Source: Scenedesmus sp. ARA3 (lineage: Eukaryota > Chlorophyta > Chlorophyceae > Sphaeropleales > Scenedesmaceae). From it: DNA of 50,515 nucleotides. This document shows positions 11,116 through 20,329 of this stretch, piece after piece. The notes beneath the pieces are model-generated. The model worked only from the letters and a program-made list of their open reading frames with translations, had not been told where the DNA came from and made no database searches. Position 1 is the stretch's first letter, and every line of letters starts with the position of its first letter. The stretch covers positions 1-50,515 of the forward strand of contig RWJK01001373.1 in NCBI GenBank assembly GCA_004335835.1, written 5' to 3'. The translations under genes and the position numbers were made by a program.

Positions 11116-11711
11116 CTGAAATGTTGCTGCGCACGCCCTTCTGTCTGCGACGCGCTTCACTCTCTGTTCATGTCCTGCACCTGCCCTGCCTCGCATGCAT
11201 GGCCTTGCAGGGGCCACACACACAGCAACACCCGCATGGGCTGTGCGCTGCTGGCTGACGATCAGCATGTGGTGGGCTGCAGCGAAGATGGTGAGGGGCA
11301 GCTGTGCTGTTGTACCTGCAATCGCTGCACGGCCGCACCTGCTGGCATGCCTCTGTTGTGCAAAACAGCAGCTGGCCGTGCTCATGGTTGGCATGCATCA
11401 ATCCCTGTATGGTGCAGCGCTTCCTTGATGCCGGTCCTGCACTTTGCAAGTTTTTGCACCCCGCAAGGCACAACCAAACTTCACACACAAACGTGGCTGC
11501 TTCTCCTGCTGCTGCTGCCGGCACTGCTGCCGCCGCTGCTGCTGCTGCTGCTGCTGCTGCAGGCCGTGTGTGCTACTGGGAGCTGGTTGACGCTGATCTG
11601 GTGCACAGCTTCCAGGCACACGAGTCAGTCGTGTGTGGCGTGGCAGCACACCCCAGCGAGAGCTGCCTGCTGACCTGCTCCGTCGACGGCACGGTCAAAG
11701 TCTGGCGCTGA
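7056..11711 (+). CDS. WDR83: WDR83 / MORG1 WD40 scaffold protein
   Basis: Six exons: 7056-7187, 7528-7734, 8051-8167, 8864-9093, 11211-11290, 11563-11711. The total is 915 nt (304 residues; human WDR83 has 315), and phases agree at every junction. Blade motifs match human WDR83: LTGHEGPVLNVRFN, GTYCISCGKDRTLRLWNP, KGHGYEVRDV, GGDRQLFLWDVASG, RKFRGHDARINT, KVWDCRSR, LAGSVDGSLRRFDVRMG, DSCLRLLD, GCSEDG and DGTVKVWR at the end. The family is a WD40 scaffold for the ERK pathway in animals and is found with spliceosomal complexes; its role in algae is not shown. An in-frame ATG at 7083 is an alternative start. Exon 4 is remarkable: an incomplete copy precedes it and 15 copies of its last part fill the 2.1-kb intron 4. 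Confidence 0.93.
8010..8042 (+). repeat. (CTG)n microsatellite in the WDR83 acceptor tract
   Basis: About eleven CTG/TGC triplets lie just before the TTGTCCAG acceptor of exon 3. They may supply part of the pyrimidine-rich tract. A similar CTG run precedes the exon 6 acceptor at 11563. Confidence 0.85.
8524..8740 (+). repeat. Upstream copy of WDR83 exon 4 (5' edge, acceptor, intron end)
   Basis: From 8598 the sequence repeats the first ~143 nt of exon 4 (8864 onward), 266 bp upstream and in the same frame: DDVTSVLAVGPAILAGS, then FDVRM and DELHHPISELALTH. The upstream intron end is copied too (about 8524 against 8793), with its own CATCCAG acceptor. After ALTH the copy diverges and has no donor, so using it would truncate the protein. 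The parent is recognised because it continues into the conserved DSCLRLLD segment. Confidence 0.88.
9172..10896 (+). repeat. Tandem array of 15 copies of the WDR83 exon 4 end
   Basis: The parent exon end (LRLLDVQAGELLASY, then CTACAG/GTGGGC) closes at 9093. Copies end at 9222, 9340, 9468, 9586, 9714, 9826, 9955, 10043, 10175, 10287, 10418, 10546, 10664, 10793 and 10896, at steps of 88-132 bp. Two spacer types largely alternate. After the first type the copy is a 51-nt unit behind CAG or TCAG and before GTGGGC, GTAGGT or GTGAGA: 9172-9222, 9418-9468, 9664-9714, 9905-9955, 10125-10175, 10368-10418, 10743-10793; 10497-10546 has lost one base. After the second type the copy is shorter or lacks an acceptor, and the 10287 copy has an in-frame TAA. 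The 10043 and 10896 copies are about 20 nt. The seven full units are open and phase-2 at both ends. Confidence 0.93.
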
Positions 11712-11779
11712 GCGATTGTGGCACTCTACTATTCACCCATATCACAGTCACCATACTACATGTGGATGGCATGGTGTAG

Positions 11780-11830
11780 GTCTGGCGTTGAGCAATGGCG
11801 GCATGCTATCTCGCCATTGCACAGTCACTA
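11780..11830 (+). repeat. Copy of the WDR83 terminal exon edge with stop
   Basis: TCTGGCGTTGAGCAATGG at 11781 repeats TCTGGCGCTGAGCGATTG at 11701, which holds the last codons and stop of WDR83. Similarity continues about 50 bp into the 3' flank (CACAGTCAC shared). The shift is 80 bp. Confidence 0.75.
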
Positions 11831-12798
11831 CAGCCAGATGCTCAGAAGCATGAGCAGCTGTATCTGGTGGCTGGTGGCAAAAAAGCAGCGCTGACCACCT
11901 GTCTACCAAGCCCCTCCTGCACACCACACACCTCACGCCCACCGCCCTGCACAGGCGTGCAGCAGGATGGCAGCAGCAGCAGCACAGCAGCAGCAGTACA
12001 GCAGTAGTGACTACTTCTGGCAGCTGTGACTCTCCATGGCTGACTGGTGCCACCCATTGCTCTGCTGTTGCCGTGCCAGCAGTGGCAGCATGTTTGTGCG
12101 TGAGCTCACCATGGCTGCGAGCCGTCACGCACGAGACGCATCACGCTGTGCTGGCTATGCTGTGCGCCTGCACGGTGTCGCCAGGGGCTGCTCAACTGTG
12201 TTGCACATGCACATTTAAACCACAGCAGCAGCGCATTCCATGCACTGGCCGCGGCTCACTGTGCGCAGCATTGTGCCGTGGCACTCGTTGTGTCAGCCGT
12301 GCACAGCGCAGTTGCATGCAGGTGTGAAGCTGCAGCTCTTCTCTATCACTCCGTGCACTCTGCGTACATGCCGTGCACGTGCGCAGCTGTGCCTGCTTCC
12401 TTCGAGTCTGTGCACAGACGTGTTGCACTGTGCATGTGTTGCTCGGCCATTCAGTTGCTTGGTACCGAAGCACGAGTATGCACGTGCATGCACTCACCTG
12501 ACAGCTTTGATGGCAGCTAGGCTGATGATGAGGCCAGTCATCCTGCCAAGGCATTGCAGCAGCTTTTGGCGGCGCATCACTGTCCGCTGTAGTAGGGTAT
12601 CTGGCGAGTGGCTGCCATCCGCCTCGCATGCGTTTGCGCACACGATGATAATCAGGAGCCGGGTGCTCAGCGGCATACTCATGCCAGTGGTGTGTTGTGT
12701 GTTGCTGCCGTGAATTTGTCCTGGTCTGCACGGAGGCTAGGGTGGATGATTTGTTCACGGTCGTTGGGTTGATGGTTATGGTTCCCATCTTTGTAATG
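11831..12798. other. Intergenic between convergent genes, no gene seen
   Basis: Spacer between the WDR83 and Insig stop codons. It holds CAG-rich patches (11968-12003) but no frame with splice support on either strand. Confidence 0.5.
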
Positions 12799-12803
12799 TT
12801 ACA
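12799..12803 (-). terminator. TGTAA poly(A) signal of the Insig gene
   Basis: TTACA on the plus strand (TGTAA on minus) lies about 36 bp after the Insig stop codon, a typical chlorophyte arrangement. Supported by motif and position only. Confidence 0.5.
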
Positions 12804-12838
12804 CAACCTCTATGTCAATGGCGGCATCACGGCCCTTG

Positions 12839-14794
12839 TCACTGGGTGCTTGACTTTAACTGGCTCCACACTCGCCTGCCTAGGTTCCCCACGGCCGGCC
12901 CCCCACAGAAATACACCCACGGAATCCACGTCGGCACACCCAACACAACAGGGTGGCTACAATGATACAGCTGCAGCACATTGATCAAAAGCATCTCAAC
13001 CGCAGGCCCGCAGACTGCTGTGAGTGCCGCCATGCCAAACCCTTGCGGGGTTTTGTCAAACACCAGCCAGTGGAGCATTGCGTAGGTGAACAGTAGGGTG
13101 TCCAAGGTAGGGATCGGGATGTCAGGCAGCAGGATTTGACCAAGGGTGGGCTGCTCCAGAATGCCACTCAAGCCATACTGCAAGTCAGCACCAGCACCAG
13201 CGGCATGGAAGCATTGATGGGTCAAAACTTCAGCAGATTTGCACGAAGCTGTACAGAAACACGCGTGATAAAGGCATGAACTTGCAGAAGTATGCCAGCA
13301 GCTGTTGCCCGTAGCCACCTTTGCAGTGCTTGATTTCCGGAGTCAGCAGGAAGGCAGCGCAAATGTGCATTGACATTGCACTTCATATCAGGCGAGCGCA
13401 GCTGCAGCCCAATCTCATCCCCCGCGCACAACTTGTTTTACACTTTCTTTGCCCACGTGGGAAGCCAATGACAGGCTCATTGGGCCGGAATAGAAACAAC
13501 CTGAGAAGTTATGAGAATTTTTGGAAAAAACTCTTACCTGCGCCACGAAAAGGCTGATGCACAGCAGCACAGCAGGCCAGGCTGGGTCCAGCGGCGCATT
13601 GGCTGCTGCACCTGCACAAACAGTCACCACACATACAGTTGCACAACAGATCGCTGCAGTTGACCAGTTGCTGTAAAGAGGGGCCGGTCGGAGCTGCTGC
13701 TGCGTGCTTGCTACCCTGCTTGCGTTAGGCCGTTCGGCGTTGAGTGCTTCTCGTGGCGCAATGCATCAGTTGCTGCGCTGCCCCAGCATGCCCGTGCAGG
13801 TGCCAGCAACAACTGTGTCGCTGCTGCTTCTTCTGCTTCTGCTGCTGCCTCAGCTCCACCAGCTATGGCAGCTCACCTAACAACCGCTGCCGCCGCTGCT
13901 GCTGCTGCTGCTGCTACTACTGGCCTCCCTGCTGTGCTGCTGCCAGTTCATCCAGCAGCGGCACAGCCAGGCCCAAAATAAGCCCAGCCAGCCCAAACAG
14001 CTTACCTAACAGCCGCTGCTGCTGCTGCTGGCCTCTCTGCTGTGCTGCTGCTGCTGCTGCTGCTGCCAGTTCATCCAGTAGCGGCACAGCCAGGCCTAGG
14101 ATGAGCCCCGCCAGCCCAAACAGCAGCGGCACCCACCAGCATGTCTCAAAATACCACGACACACCGCCTGCATGCCAGTCAGTTGGTTCTGTTGGAGTTA
14201 TGTTTATGAAGCTCCTGGTAACTGTGTGATCTGCACATTTCCATCAACGTTAAAACCATTTTGCTTTTACCATGCTTAAAATCGTCCTATTTACATGTTG
14301 CCCTGTACAGGGCTGATAATGCGGAAACCCTGCTGTGGTTTGTGCACCTGTCGCGCTTGCTGGCAGCAGCACAGCCAAGAATTAGCTGGTGCCTGCAAGC
14401 TGCTGCATTAACTGCTGCATCTGCTTTGACGCACCAACCGGCTTGAGGTTGTTGACAGCATGTACTGCGGCTGGCACAGGAGCTCACCTAGCTGCAGCTG
14501 CAGCTTGATGCTGGGGTTGGCGTAGTGCAGGACATCGTGCTGGGAGTGAATTCCATCACAGAATGGCCCAAGCACTGCACCTGATGCAAACAGTGCTACA
14601 GCCTGCCTGGGAAGGAGAAAGCTGTAGCGTGGACTGCCAGCTGCTGCTGGCTGTGCTGCTGCTGCATTGCTACTGTCGCTCCTGCTGGCTTTGTTTCGGA
14701 CTGAGAGCCTAATACAATGAGTTTGTCTTTGACTACCAATGTTGCTTCGTGCTGGATGGCAGCACTTGCTGAAGTTCAGTTGCAACTGAGACAT
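12839..14794 (-). CDS. Insig-domain ER membrane protein
   Basis: Four exons: 14794-14488, 14167-14006, 13611-13538, 13177-12839; 882 nt, 293 residues, phases agree (1, 1, 0). Similarity to animal INSIG1/2 (277/225 residues) is spread over the protein: PRQAVALFASGAVLG as first membrane span, ETCWWVPLLFGLAGL (animal SSAWWVPP), LHWLVFDKTPQGFG (animal LWWTFDRSRSGFG) and, near the end, PTWIPWVYFCGGPAVGNLG (animal SWLPCIFFAGGVTVGNIG). Animal Insig binds oxysterol, holds SCAP-SREBP in the ER and promotes degradation of HMG-CoA reductase. The residues before the first span are basic and Ser/Ala-rich and could be a targeting sequence. The start at 14794 is chosen as the first ATG just before this basic region; upstream in-frame starts exist. 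The exon 2 donor at 14005 is duplicated 129 bp downstream. Confidence 0.85.
13877..14000 (-). repeat. Downstream copy of Insig exon 2 (3' edge and donor)
   Basis: The segment coding LFGLAGLILGLAVPLLDEL plus a poly(Ala/Gln) tail and donor is repeated 129 bp downstream. The parent donor is TTAG/GTAAGC with edge at 14006; the copy's is TTAG/GTGAGC with edge at 13877. Reading through the first donor would meet in-frame TAG TAG within the copy, so the first donor is taken as the one used. Confidence 0.88.
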
Positions 14795-15032
14795 GCTGAT
14801 GAAGCGAACGCTTAGCTGCAGGCTGCACGCATTGGACACGATCGAAACGTCGGTCGCTGTAATTACATGTAAAGGGTCATTTACGCAGTGGTGGTATGTC
14901 ACAAATGATGGTTCGAGGGATGCTAGGGCTTTGGACCACCAACTAAGTGCATTGCTGTTCGCTGCCGCAACGTTCCATCCCGTACCTGCCACAACGTCAA
15001 TCACTTGAGCAAGCTTGTTGTTTTTAGATACG
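14795..15032. promoter_or_regulatory. Shared divergent promoter, Insig / DUF1499
   Basis: Only 238 bp separate the two predicted start codons, so the promoters must overlap or be shared. No specific box is recognised. Confidence 0.4.
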
Positions 15033-16922
15033 ATGATGTCGTCTACGCAACAACTCCAGCACCAGCGTCAGCTGAGCAGGTGCAGTAGCACTAACAGAAG
15101 CAGTAGCAGATCAAAAGTGGCATGCAGAGCAGCGCCAAGGCGCCAAGTCCTACATGCATTGCTTGCATCTCCTTTCCTGCTGTTGACTGGCGAGCATCCA
15201 TCATCGGCAGCAGGAGCAGATGCTGATGATGTAGCAAGCTTCGGTGGCACATGCCCAACATGTAAGGACCACAGGCACAGGCCTGTTGCTGTTGCACAGG
15301 ATGCCACATGATTCGTTGTTAGCTCTGCAATTGCAGCCTCATGAATCCAATGCACACCCCTTTCAATCCTGCTGCGTCTGGTCCTGCTGCCGCTGCATCA
15401 GGTTTGGGCCCTGTTGACGGCACCCTAGGCAGCTGCAGCGGCATCGACCCCTGCTCCTCTAGCTATGATGACCGACCGCCCCACTTTGTGGCCCCTTGGC
15501 AGTTTGATGGCAGCCAGGCGGTGGCAGTGAGGGACCTGGTAGACACACTAGAGGTGGGGGGGAGGGCTGCTGCTGCTGCTGCTGCTGCTGCTGCATGCTG
15601 TGTAAACAATGCTTGGATTGCAGCAAAATGAAGATGACTACAGTACAGTATGGCAGCCAGGCAGTGGCAGTGAGGGACCTGGTTGATAGACCAGCGGCGA
15701 ATGATTGCGACAGCATGTGAATGTGAAGTAACATGATGTGATGACACTATGTGTATGGCACTAGAGGTGCTGCAGGGCAGCTGCTGCGTTCTTTGTGCAG
15801 ACCTGTGTGTTTGGATAGGTCTTTGCAAAGTGAGTGTGGACGCAGCGAGGGTTTGATTGCCAGGCGCTACCTTTGCTGCTCGAGGCAGAAGGCTTGGCTT
15901 GATGTGCACACCCAGGAGTACATGCTTGTGCGTAGTTGTGCACTTACAGCAATGCTTGAAGGTGCGCAGCTTTGCATTGTTCATGCACTAGATTGTCCAA
16001 CTTCACTTACCTCGGTTCTGTGGGTCAAGACCCGTAGTTTCGTCCTCTTGCATGCATTTCAGCTGTGGGTGATGCCTTTGGTGCTGCGCAGGAGCTGGGC
16101 GCGTCTGTGCAGCAGCAGCGGGGCGACTACGTGTACGCCGTATGGAGCACGCCAGGAGTGGCAGGGTCAAGTGGCAGGCTTGTGGACCTGGAGTTTCTGT
16201 TTGCTGAAAATGACAACACGGTGAGCTGCTGAGTGCACCAGTGCAGTTTCTCTGGCTTTCAGGTTGTCTCTAGGTGCCTTTAGGTTGTCTGTGTTGACAT
16301 TACAGCATGTGTGCACTGGTGAAGTCTGCAGAGGCAGGTGTGCTGGTGATGCTGATGGATGCTGTTGTCTCTGCTGCAGGGTTGCTAGCGTAATGCTTGC
16401 CTGGCACTTGCGCAAGATCAAGGGTGCATGCTGCACATGCGAGTGTGCTACACAGCGTGCACCCCAAGCACAGCTAGCTATAGTCGCTGCCTTGATGCCC
16501 CCTCTGATGCTCAGGCCTGGCGCAGGAGGGTGAATGTGCTCTGATCTGCATTGCGGCCATCCTGTTTGCAGGTAGCAGTACGTGCAGCGCCTCAGCAGCA
16601 GCAGCCAAGCCCCAGCTCGCCCTCCACTTCCGCCACAGGCACCACCACCACTACCAGCAGCAGCACCAGCACTGCTGCTGCAGCAAACATTGGCTTCCTC
16701 AGCTCCGCGCTGCTGAGCATCATGGGTGGCCAGCCAGGGCAGCTGCTGGAGGCAGTGCGCATTCGGCTGGGCTGGGAGGAGGTGCCCATCCTGCGCAACA
16801 GGCGGCGCGCGCTGTTCTTTGGGGAGTCGCCGTTTGACGACTTTGGGCCCACGCCGCCACCTGGGCTTGACTACAGCAAAGACCTGAACCTGAGGGCGGA
16901 GGGCTTTCAAGGATCGGACTGA
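15033..16922 (+). CDS. DUF1499-like protein, probable thylakoid lumen
   Basis: Exons: 15033 to about 15260, about 15337-15553, 16063-16220, 16572-16922. The start (MMSSTQQLQ) is a Ser/Arg-rich plastid transit peptide followed by twin arginine and a hydrophobic run (RRQVLHALLASPFLLL), then Ala-rich sequence: the signature of Tat-routed lumen proteins. Exon 2 carries CSSSYDDRPPHFVAPWQF, like the start of DUF1499 domains. Exon 3 has GDYVYAVW and VDLEFLFAENDNT. Exon 4 has VAVRAA, a Ser/Thr-rich insert, then EAVRIRLGWEEVPILRNRR and ESPFDDFGP. The function of DUF1499 is unknown. The exon 3/4 junction agrees in phase. Exon 1/2 and exon 2/3 do not resolve: the donor at 15553 is phase 0 while the 16063 acceptor needs phase 1, so a small exon or a base error is likely. 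Confidence 0.72.
15651..15692 (+). repeat. Downstream copy of the DUF1499 exon 2 edge
   Basis: GGCAGCCAGGCAGTGGCAGT at 15652 and the GAGGGACCTGGT after it repeat exon 2 sequence at 15509, a shift of 143 bp. A second scrap, GCACTAGAGGTG near 15764, recalls the ACACTAGAG/GTGGGG donor edge. Confidence 0.8.
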
Positions 16923-18394
16923 TGATGGGTGATTAGCAAGTACCTGTTTTCTCGTCGCGTTCTTGGCATTGTTACCAAGTACTTGGACTAGTCTGCGGCG
17001 GGCACAGCTGTGCCACAGACATTGCAATGTATGTGAAGATGTGGTTAGTAACACGCCCGCCATACCGATGGTGTTCACAAGCTTTGTTGGGGTTGAGCTT
17101 CAAGCCTGACCTCGACCCTTGAAGGCTCGACCTATATTCGAACTCCAAGGTACCAACTGACGATGAGATCAGGTTGAGAACGTTAACGTACGGAACACTA
17201 TGTGACATAGCATAGCCAATGAGTCTGTACAGATCTGCTGCGCTAACATCGCACTTCAAGGCAACTGCTACTGGCAGTCACAAACTTTGTGCATGATGCG
17301 CCACCTGTGGTTAGCAACCCGAAACAGCCAGGAAGCCACTGCCTCAAACACGCTTGTGGAGCACAAGGCTGCAGACGAAGGCAGAACCCAACACCCTGCC
17401 AGGATACACCAGGTCAAGACAAGCTGCGCAGCTTCACTGCACTGCTGGACTTATGTGCTGCCACACCAGCTGTAGCAGCCGCAGCCGAGGATATACGCCG
17501 CCATGACAGAGAGAGCCAATGCAAGCAACGTGGACAGGGCTGGCTGAATGGACTGCGGTATCAGCAACCACAACCGCACGCCACGGCATGCGCACATGGC
17601 ACGGAGGCCTGACACATGCGCCCTGGCCCATCCATCACCACCCCTCCGCGCCACGCCAGTATGCACCACAGGCAGTAGGGGTGCCAGCAATAGAGCAAAG
17701 GCACCTGGGATGCGCACAGCGTGTTGCCTGGGCCAGTTGCTCACCCCTATCACGCCTGAAAGCGCTGGCTCAGGTGTTGCCTGTTGACCGCAGGACAGGC
17801 ACGCACTGTTCTGCCCCCACTAAGGCAGCACCTACTATGTTTTGTAGGGCAGATGGAAGTTGAATACACACAGCACACCCTGCTAGTCATAGTAAGCATA
17901 CACACTGCAAAGCTGCGGAAGTGCTCCGGTGACGTGCCGCTGCTGACAGTGGCAACTACACAGATGTGCACAATACACACCTAGAAGCACAACACTCAAA
18001 TCTCACTCACTCCTTCCCCGCCTGGGCCTCACCACTGTTGCAGGCACACCGTTTGCAACTTTGCACATTGTGAGAGACCCCACTGGCCGAATACCCAGGC
18101 ACTTGACACCCAGCAGCATCAGCAGTACCGACAACTCCAAGGGGTTTGCTCTGTCTGCTGCAATTGAGCAGCAGCTGCAGCTGCTGCAGCGCTGGCAGAA
18201 CTGCTGCACCAGCAGCCGCAGCTTCGCTGCTGCTGCCACAACATTGCCAGCGACAACGCCCAGCTGCAGCCGCCAGTCAGGCTGTTCCAGCAGTGCTGCA
18301 CCCCAGTGCAGGCCTCAGAGCCTGCCAGCGCTTCCAGCCCTGCCCTGTCAGCTGTAAGCACGCCCTGCTCGTCACAACACACCAGCTGCTGCGC
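16923..18394. other. Unresolved 1.5 kb, possible undetected exons
   Basis: Between the DUF1499 and heme oxygenase stop codons. A minus-strand frame at 17451-17753 has two hydrophobic stretches (GAFALLLAPLLPVV and ALSTLLALALSVMAAYIL). A plus-strand frame after a TTGCAG acceptor near 18040 is open to 18357. Neither connects to a recognisable family or a phase-consistent gene. Confidence 0.3.
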
Positions 18395-20329
18395 CTACTC
18401 AGTCATGCACTTCATCAGCATGCCAGAGTACTGCAGCAGCAGCACGAGCAGCAGCAAGACGGGCGGCAGCAACAGCAGCTCGCGTGAGAGACAGCGGATG
18501 CCTGGCACAAACTAAGGGGTGATGGGTGCATGCAAGAAACACAACACGCCCATCATCCAGCGTGAACAAGCAAACAGCAGCAGCGTGGTAGCATGCGACA
18601 GCGCAGCGGCAAGCAGGTCTATGAGCTGTTCATCGTCTCACCCGGAAGGCATCCTGTGTCTCGCGCAGGCAATGGTCCTTCTGCTCGCGCGTCCAGTGCT
18701 CCGCCAGCTCGTTGAGGCTGGCACGCACGCCGTCAAGCAGCTCACTGACATCACCGTTGTACTGGTAGAACTGCAGGTCCTTGCCGTCAAGCAGCATCTG
18801 GGCGACCTGTGTGTGTGGTGTTGTATGGTTGCACAGGGTGTGAGAGAGAGTTTTGGTGAAATAGTGCGCTTGCAAGGGATGAAGCAAGGTACAGCAGAAG
18901 GCCGGCATTTCGTATCATCAACTGCTTTGCTGGTGGATGGCCATTGCTTTTTGTCGAAGGCCAGGCTGGCAACCTCACTGCGCACATGGCACACACTTGC
19001 GCACTGCTCCTTGGTTGCCACAGCTGCTGCTAAGCAGCTGCCCCAGACGCCGTTAATCAAGCAGATGCTTGATAAGGTCCGCCAGTTGCACACAGCCTCT
19101 TTGATTCCGAGCTAGGAATGCCACGCCTGCCGGCATCCCATTCGAGCTCTATCCTGCTGCTGCTACATGTCGCCATCGGCAAAGACCTGTTGCTTGCAGG
19201 AGGGCTCCTGCTGACTCATCAGCCTGCTGCTCAATCCGCCGCACCTTGGTGCCAATCATGCGGCCGCCAGCGGTGTGTGCAAAGAAGAAGTTGTAGTAGT
19301 GGCAGATGAAGTACTGAGGGTCGTCACGCGCCAGCTGCTGCAGGTGCAGCGCATAGCGCTTGCCTGGCCCATCCCCCTCAACCACAGGGGCCGGCAGGTT
19401 GTACGTCTGCTGCATCCACTTGATGTCCTCCCGCAGCGCTGCGGTGCGCTCTAGGCCTGTGTTCTGGAACTTGGCGTCTGTGTGCAGACAAGACAGCAGT
19501 CACAGCAGCGAGCACCACAGACGAACGGGTTAAGAGACACACACGGCTGCAGTGTGCCTGTGCGCTGCGAGATGCCGGATGCAGCTGCATGCTGTGGTGT
19601 GAGAGCAGAGTGGCACAGCTGTTGTTGGGAGCAGAACTCAGAACCTGATAGCACCGGCCGTTAGCTGCTGCTAACTGCTTGCAGGAAGCTCACATTCTGG
19701 GTGAGATGCCTCCTGCAGGGCGCTCTCAAAGGCATCATACACAACCTCTGACTCTGCCAGGAACTGCAGGTAGCCCTTCAGCGTGGGAGCCCACTGCAAG
19801 CAGCAGAGACACATGCAAAATTTAAAAAGGATATGTTGCACGCAGTCCCAGCATCAGTGAAGACTTTACACTGCTGATGGTTTCCATGCACACAGGCCTG
19901 CAGCTGCTGCCACGCAGTGTGCTGCTCGCCTCCAGTCTGGCCGGTGCAGGCTGCCCATTGGCGCTATGCAGCTGCCCATGAAATCCAGCCACCCACCACA
20001 GCAGGCTTGGGTGCCTCAATGCCGCCCTCCTTAGGCGCCTGCTCCTTGGTGTGCAGCTTCATCGCTACAGCACGCATCTCGCCCACGAAACCTGCAGCAG
20101 GGCCTCCAGCTCGCTCACCCACGGGCATTTGTTGATAAGCAGAATCCGTTACCGGGTTGATTGCATGCCCACCTGTCATCTTCAGGCCCTTCTGGGCACT
20201 GGCCGAGGGTGCTCCATGCGCTACTACGTGCACCGCCCGCCTTCTGCCCGCCTGTATCGGCACAGCTCTGCATGACTGTTGCACACTAGTTTGCCGGCAA
20301 CCTTGCAGCGATCGTGAGGCGTGCAACAT
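18395..20329 (-). CDS. HMOX1: Plastid heme oxygenase (HO1/HY1 type)
   Basis: Six exons: 20329-20173, 20091-19997, 19793-19694, 19477-19245, 18806-18642, 18430-18395; 786 nt, 261 residues (Arabidopsis HY1 has 282). Phases agree throughout. The start has a basic, Ser/Gln-rich plastid transit peptide. The core follows HY1: FVGEMRAVAMKLHTKEQA with the likely proximal heme ligand His66, KGYLQFLAESEVVYD, NTGLERTAALREDI, FICHYYNFFFAHTAGGRMIG with the Gly-rich distal helix, then EHWTREQKDHCLRETQDAF and the short last exon YSGMLMKCMTE. Plant-type enzymes open heme to biliverdin IXa using ferredoxin in the stroma, feeding bilin synthesis. The frame can extend upstream of 20329 only through non-ATG codons, so this ATG is preferred. 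Confidence 0.93.

Noticed and set aside
16167..17078. 303-codon minus-strand open frame
   Set aside because: Runs antisense through DUF1499 exons 3-4 and into the 3' flank. Triplet-rich GC sequence leaves long antisense frames open; no family similarity.
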